DNA from: a virus
Length of the DNA stretch: 25,216 nucleotides
Strand: one strand, 5' to 3'
IMG/VR virus record: IMGVR_UViG_3300042924_006764
Span: 1 to 25,216 of that record
The notes under the pieces are model-generated. The model ran no database searches, was not told the DNA's origin, and worked only from the letters and a program-made list of their open reading frames with translations. Of the stretch, positions 23,914-25,216 are shown piece by piece (position 1 is the stretch's first letter; every line of letters begins with the position of its first letter). Position numbers and translations under genes: made by a program.

Positions 23914-23921
23914 TATATTTG
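23914..23921 (+). promoter_or_regulatory. TAnnTTTG -7 box upstream of the exported-protein gene
   Basis: TATATTTG ends 4 bases before the ATG at 23926. No clear TTTG is found 19 bases upstream, so only half of the promoter consensus is present. If real, the transcript would be nearly leaderless. Confidence 0.4.
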
Positions 23922-23925
23922 AAAT

Positions 23926-24384
23926 ATGAAAAATGTATTGACCACAATTGTCCTTATGTTCACATTCACGATGAACTCACAAGTTATCAAATACCCAATT
24001 GATACCATTTATTACTTTGAGTTTCCCCCTCACATGGATATTGAAACCGCTCGACAGTGGAATAAGGTCGATTACATCAACTCAGGGACTTTCTTAGATA
24101 CCAACGACCTATATTGGGTGATAGACCTAACCAAAGGTAAACTAACGGTCTACGGGACAAAATACAAGATCAAAAACACTTACTTTCCCGACTCCACAAT
24201 CATGGTTTTGGATTACAAACTCAAAGGTCGAGATAAGTACAACCGACGAATCATGTTCTACAAAGATGAATACGGATACGAGAAGATGTTATTCACCATC
24301 GAACCCAAAACAAACAAGAAACAAAAAAACCCCGAACCAAACAAAGGTGGTTGGGGTTATGTAAAACAAGAAGGGGGTCAATGA
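23926..24384 (+). CDS. Small exported protein of unknown function
   Basis: A 152-residue protein with an N-terminal signal peptide (MKNVLTTIVLMFTFTMNSQ): a short basic start, hydrophobic core and polar cut region near residue 17-20. The mature part is beta-rich and aromatic (IDTIYYFEFPPH; NDLYWVIDLTKGKLTVYGTKYK) with a Lys/Asn/Gly tail (NKKQKNPEPNKGGWGYVKQEGG). No family is recognised. It is one of only three plus-strand protein genes in the window and lies between two minus-strand genes. Its stop codon lies within the stem of the downstream terminator. A periplasmic or outer-membrane function during infection, or host-surface modification, is possible; this is inference. Confidence 0.75.
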   Translation: MKNVLTTIVLMFTFTMNSQVIKYPIDTIYYFEFPPHMDIETARQWNKVDYINSGTFLDTNDLYWVIDLTKGKLTVYGTKYKIKNTYFPDSTIMVLDYKLKGRDKYNRRIMFYKDEYGYEKMLFTIEPKTNKKQKNPEPNKGGWGYVKQEGGQ

Positions 24385-24395
24385 CCCCCTTTTTT
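24371..24395 (+). terminator. Terminator overlapping the stop of the exported-protein gene
   Basis: A stem GGGGGTC with GACCCCC extended by AA/TT, loop AAT, then six T. The TGA stop at 24382-24384 lies inside the hairpin. The mirrored run could also terminate the converging minus-strand gene at 24397. Confidence 0.9.
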
Positions 24396-24396
24396 A

Positions 24397-24939
24397 TTAT
24401 ACTTTTTTCATCTGATCTTGGGTAATTCCCCATAAGACATTGTAGAAATTAGGATAGTATTCCAAAACTTCAGTGGTAATATCCCTACCATCACCATCCA
24501 TAATTGGGAAACCCTTAGTAAACCATCTTTCATCGACATAGTTATTTTTAGCTACAGTTCTCAAACCTGATCTTACCATATCAACAATCTTATCACTAGC
24601 AATATCCTGTGGTGAATTAGATGGGAATGACTTAGCAGTCAATGGATCAACCTCAAATCTTCTTTTACCTGGTTGTAAACCCTTACCTTTTAGGTATGCC
24701 ATCGCTCTAACCAAAGAGTCCATACCTCTAAATGGATCGACAAAAACCATGAGGGTAGAATCATCCAAATTCTTCAAACTTTTTGTACTTACAGGTGCGT
24801 CCATTTGCTCTTTAGTTTCTCTTTTCATTTTGAAACCATTAACTTTCGTACCAAACGCAACACCGGTACTTTGTTCCTGTATAACTTTCCTGATAATTTT
24901 CTCCAAATCAGATTCTGCTAATCTTATAACTTTCTTCAT
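24397..24939 (-). CDS. Unknown protein with conserved-looking N-terminal targeting peptide
   Basis: A 180-residue protein beginning MKKVIRLAESDLEKIIRKVIQEQ. This amphipathic basic helix, ending in I-Q-E at residues 20-22, has the look of a cleavable capsid-targeting peptide. The remaining part is compact (STLMVFVDPFRGMDSLVRAMAYLKGKG; ERWFTKGFPIMDGDGRDITTEVLEYYP) and not assigned to a family. A TATTTATA motif lies 15 bases upstream. If the leader is a targeting signal, the protein would be packaged in the head and could enter the host with the DNA. That idea rests on analogy with T4 internal proteins only. Confidence 0.75.
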   Translation of the reverse strand: MKKVIRLAESDLEKIIRKVIQEQSTGVAFGTKVNGFKMKRETKEQMDAPVSTKSLKNLDDSTLMVFVDPFRGMDSLVRAMAYLKGKGLQPGKRRFEVDPLTAKSFPSNSPQDIASDKIVDMVRSGLRTVAKNNYVDERWFTKGFPIMDGDGRDITTEVLEYYPNFYNVLWGITQDQMKKV

Positions 24940-24954
24940 ATAAAATATTTTCTA

Positions 24955-24962
24955 TATAAATA
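24955..24962 (-). promoter_or_regulatory. TATTTATA late-promoter-like motif
   Basis: TATTTATA on the minus strand, 15 bases before the ATG at 24939. Its edge is one base from the -33 element of the opposite RNA promoter. Confidence 0.5.
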
Positions 24963-24963
24963 C

Positions 24964-24994
24964 TTTGTCATTAGAAAAAAAGTATTTATCTTTG
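24964..24994 (+). promoter_or_regulatory. Perfect Bacteroidota-type promoter for the RNA locus
   Basis: TTTG (24964-24967), 19 bases, TATCTTTG (24987-24994), an exact match to TTTG-N19-TAnnTTTG. The expected start near 24999-25001 coincides with the 5' arm of the RNA's closing stem. No equally good promoter lies just before the tmRNA. Confidence 0.85.
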
Positions 24995-24996
24995 TA

Positions 24997-25085
24997 AGAG
25001 AAATCACGGGTGGCTCCCTTAATAGTTAAGGCTGACCTTAAGCATCTGACCAAAAGTCTATACAGGGGGCGAAAGTGATTTCTTT
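24997..25085 (+). ncRNA. Structured RNA of unknown family between promoter and tmRNA
   Basis: An approximately 89-base element closed by an 11-bp stem: AGAAATCAC (24999-25007) pairs with GTGATTTCT (25075-25083), extended by one G-U and one A-U pair. Inside, GCTCCC (25013-25018) can pair with GGGGGC (25065-25070, one G-U), TTAAGG (25026-25031) with CCTTAA (25036-25041) across a CTGA loop, and GAC with GTC around CAAAA. A second CCTTAA at 25017-25022 competes for the same TTAAGG and would break the GCTCCC helix, so two folds are possible. It does not fit tRNA, 4.5S, 6S or the hammerhead core, nor a riboswitch class I can recall. It may be an independent sRNA or a leader controlling the tmRNA. 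Confidence 0.6.
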
Positions 25086-25100
25086 GTTCTTTGAAAATAT

Positions 25101-25216
25101 GGGGGTGACCGGTATTGATTGGCAGGGTTAGTCATACGGGGCATGCGGTGAGATGTTTCCTATCACCTTAATCTATGGATGCAACAATCAAACGGCGAAA
25201 CTTTCGCAACACTCGA
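25101..25216 (+). ncRNA. ssrA: Transfer-messenger RNA (tmRNA), 5' part; 3' end beyond window
   Basis: The run starts GGGGGTGACCGGTATTGATTGG, the acceptor-stem and D-loop-like start of tmRNA, and contains the conserved GGGGCATGC. A hairpin GGTGA (25147-25151) with TCACC (25163-25167) fits the first pseudoknot, and TTAATCTATGGATG follows as in Bacteroidota tmRNAs. The resume region AAACGGCGAA matches that of Bacteroides tmRNA, so the tag reads Gly-Glu-Thr-Phe-Ala-Thr-Leu and continues past the edge. tmRNA with SmpB frees stalled ribosomes and marks unfinished proteins for degradation. The tag differs from the Bacteroides form GENNYALAA after its first two residues. No SmpB gene is seen in the window, so host SmpB would be needed. 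Confidence 0.93.

Noticed and set aside
1282-24962. TATAAATA copies read as rightward T4-type late promoters on the plus strand
   Set aside because: They lie immediately before minus-strand starts and would transcribe away from them, against almost all genes here; the reverse-complement reading fits better.
24999-25083. Hammerhead ribozyme or tRNA
   Set aside because: The CUGANGA core is absent and no T-loop or anticodon arm can be drawn.

Overview
The window is a piece of an AT-rich, tailed, T4-like (contractile-tail type) bacteriophage genome, most likely infecting a member of the Bacteroidota. T4-type relationship rests on a run of recognisable head genes in the T4 order on the minus strand: terminase large subunit (gp17), portal (gp20), prohead protease (gp21), an acidic scaffold candidate (gp22 position) and major capsid protein (gp23). 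The host assignment rests on promoters matching the Bacteroidota form TTTG-N19-TAnnTTTG (two perfect copies), on start codons without Shine-Dalgarno sequences, on a Bacteroidota-like tmRNA, and on families frequent in that phylum (a DUF4494-like protein).

Layout, left to right. 1-2862: two virion surface or fibre-type proteins on the minus strand, one with Gly/Ser/Thr collagen-like repeats (cut by the window edge) and one with a long Pro/Thr repeat region. 2942-12494: head module (MCP, scaffold, DUF4494-like, protease, two unknowns, portal, terminase), interrupted by one plus-strand gene for ribosomal protein bS21. 12503-16740: five unknown, mostly charged proteins in a tightly overlapping minus-strand operon. 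16784-18110: a nucleotidyltransferase-fold protein, a KTSC protein and a small helical protein. 18157-20807: a divergent pair, a UVR-motif (McsA-like) protein and a ClpC-type double AAA+ unfoldase, driven by back-to-back promoters sharing a CAATATTG palindrome. 20833-22782: a minus-strand accessory operon (receiver-like cREC protein, M20 peptidase, 2OG-Fe(II) oxygenase, a small protein). 22825-24939: two unknown proteins with N-termini resembling capsid-targeting peptides, flanking a plus-strand exported protein. 24964-25216: a strong promoter, a structured and possibly bistable RNA, and the 5' part of a tmRNA.

Two promoter classes can be seen. Ten minus-strand gene starts, largely structural, are preceded within about 25 bases by TATTTATA (TATAAATA on the plus strand), which I interpret as the phage's late promoter. 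The ClpC/UVR pair, the cREC operon, the 146-residue protein gene and the RNA locus instead carry host-like promoters.

The most interesting theme is that translation and protein turnover functions accumulate here: bS21, tmRNA, ClpC, a UVR adaptor-like protein and an M20 peptidase. Together they could form a phage-encoded ribosome takeover, rescue and degradation route; this link is inference.
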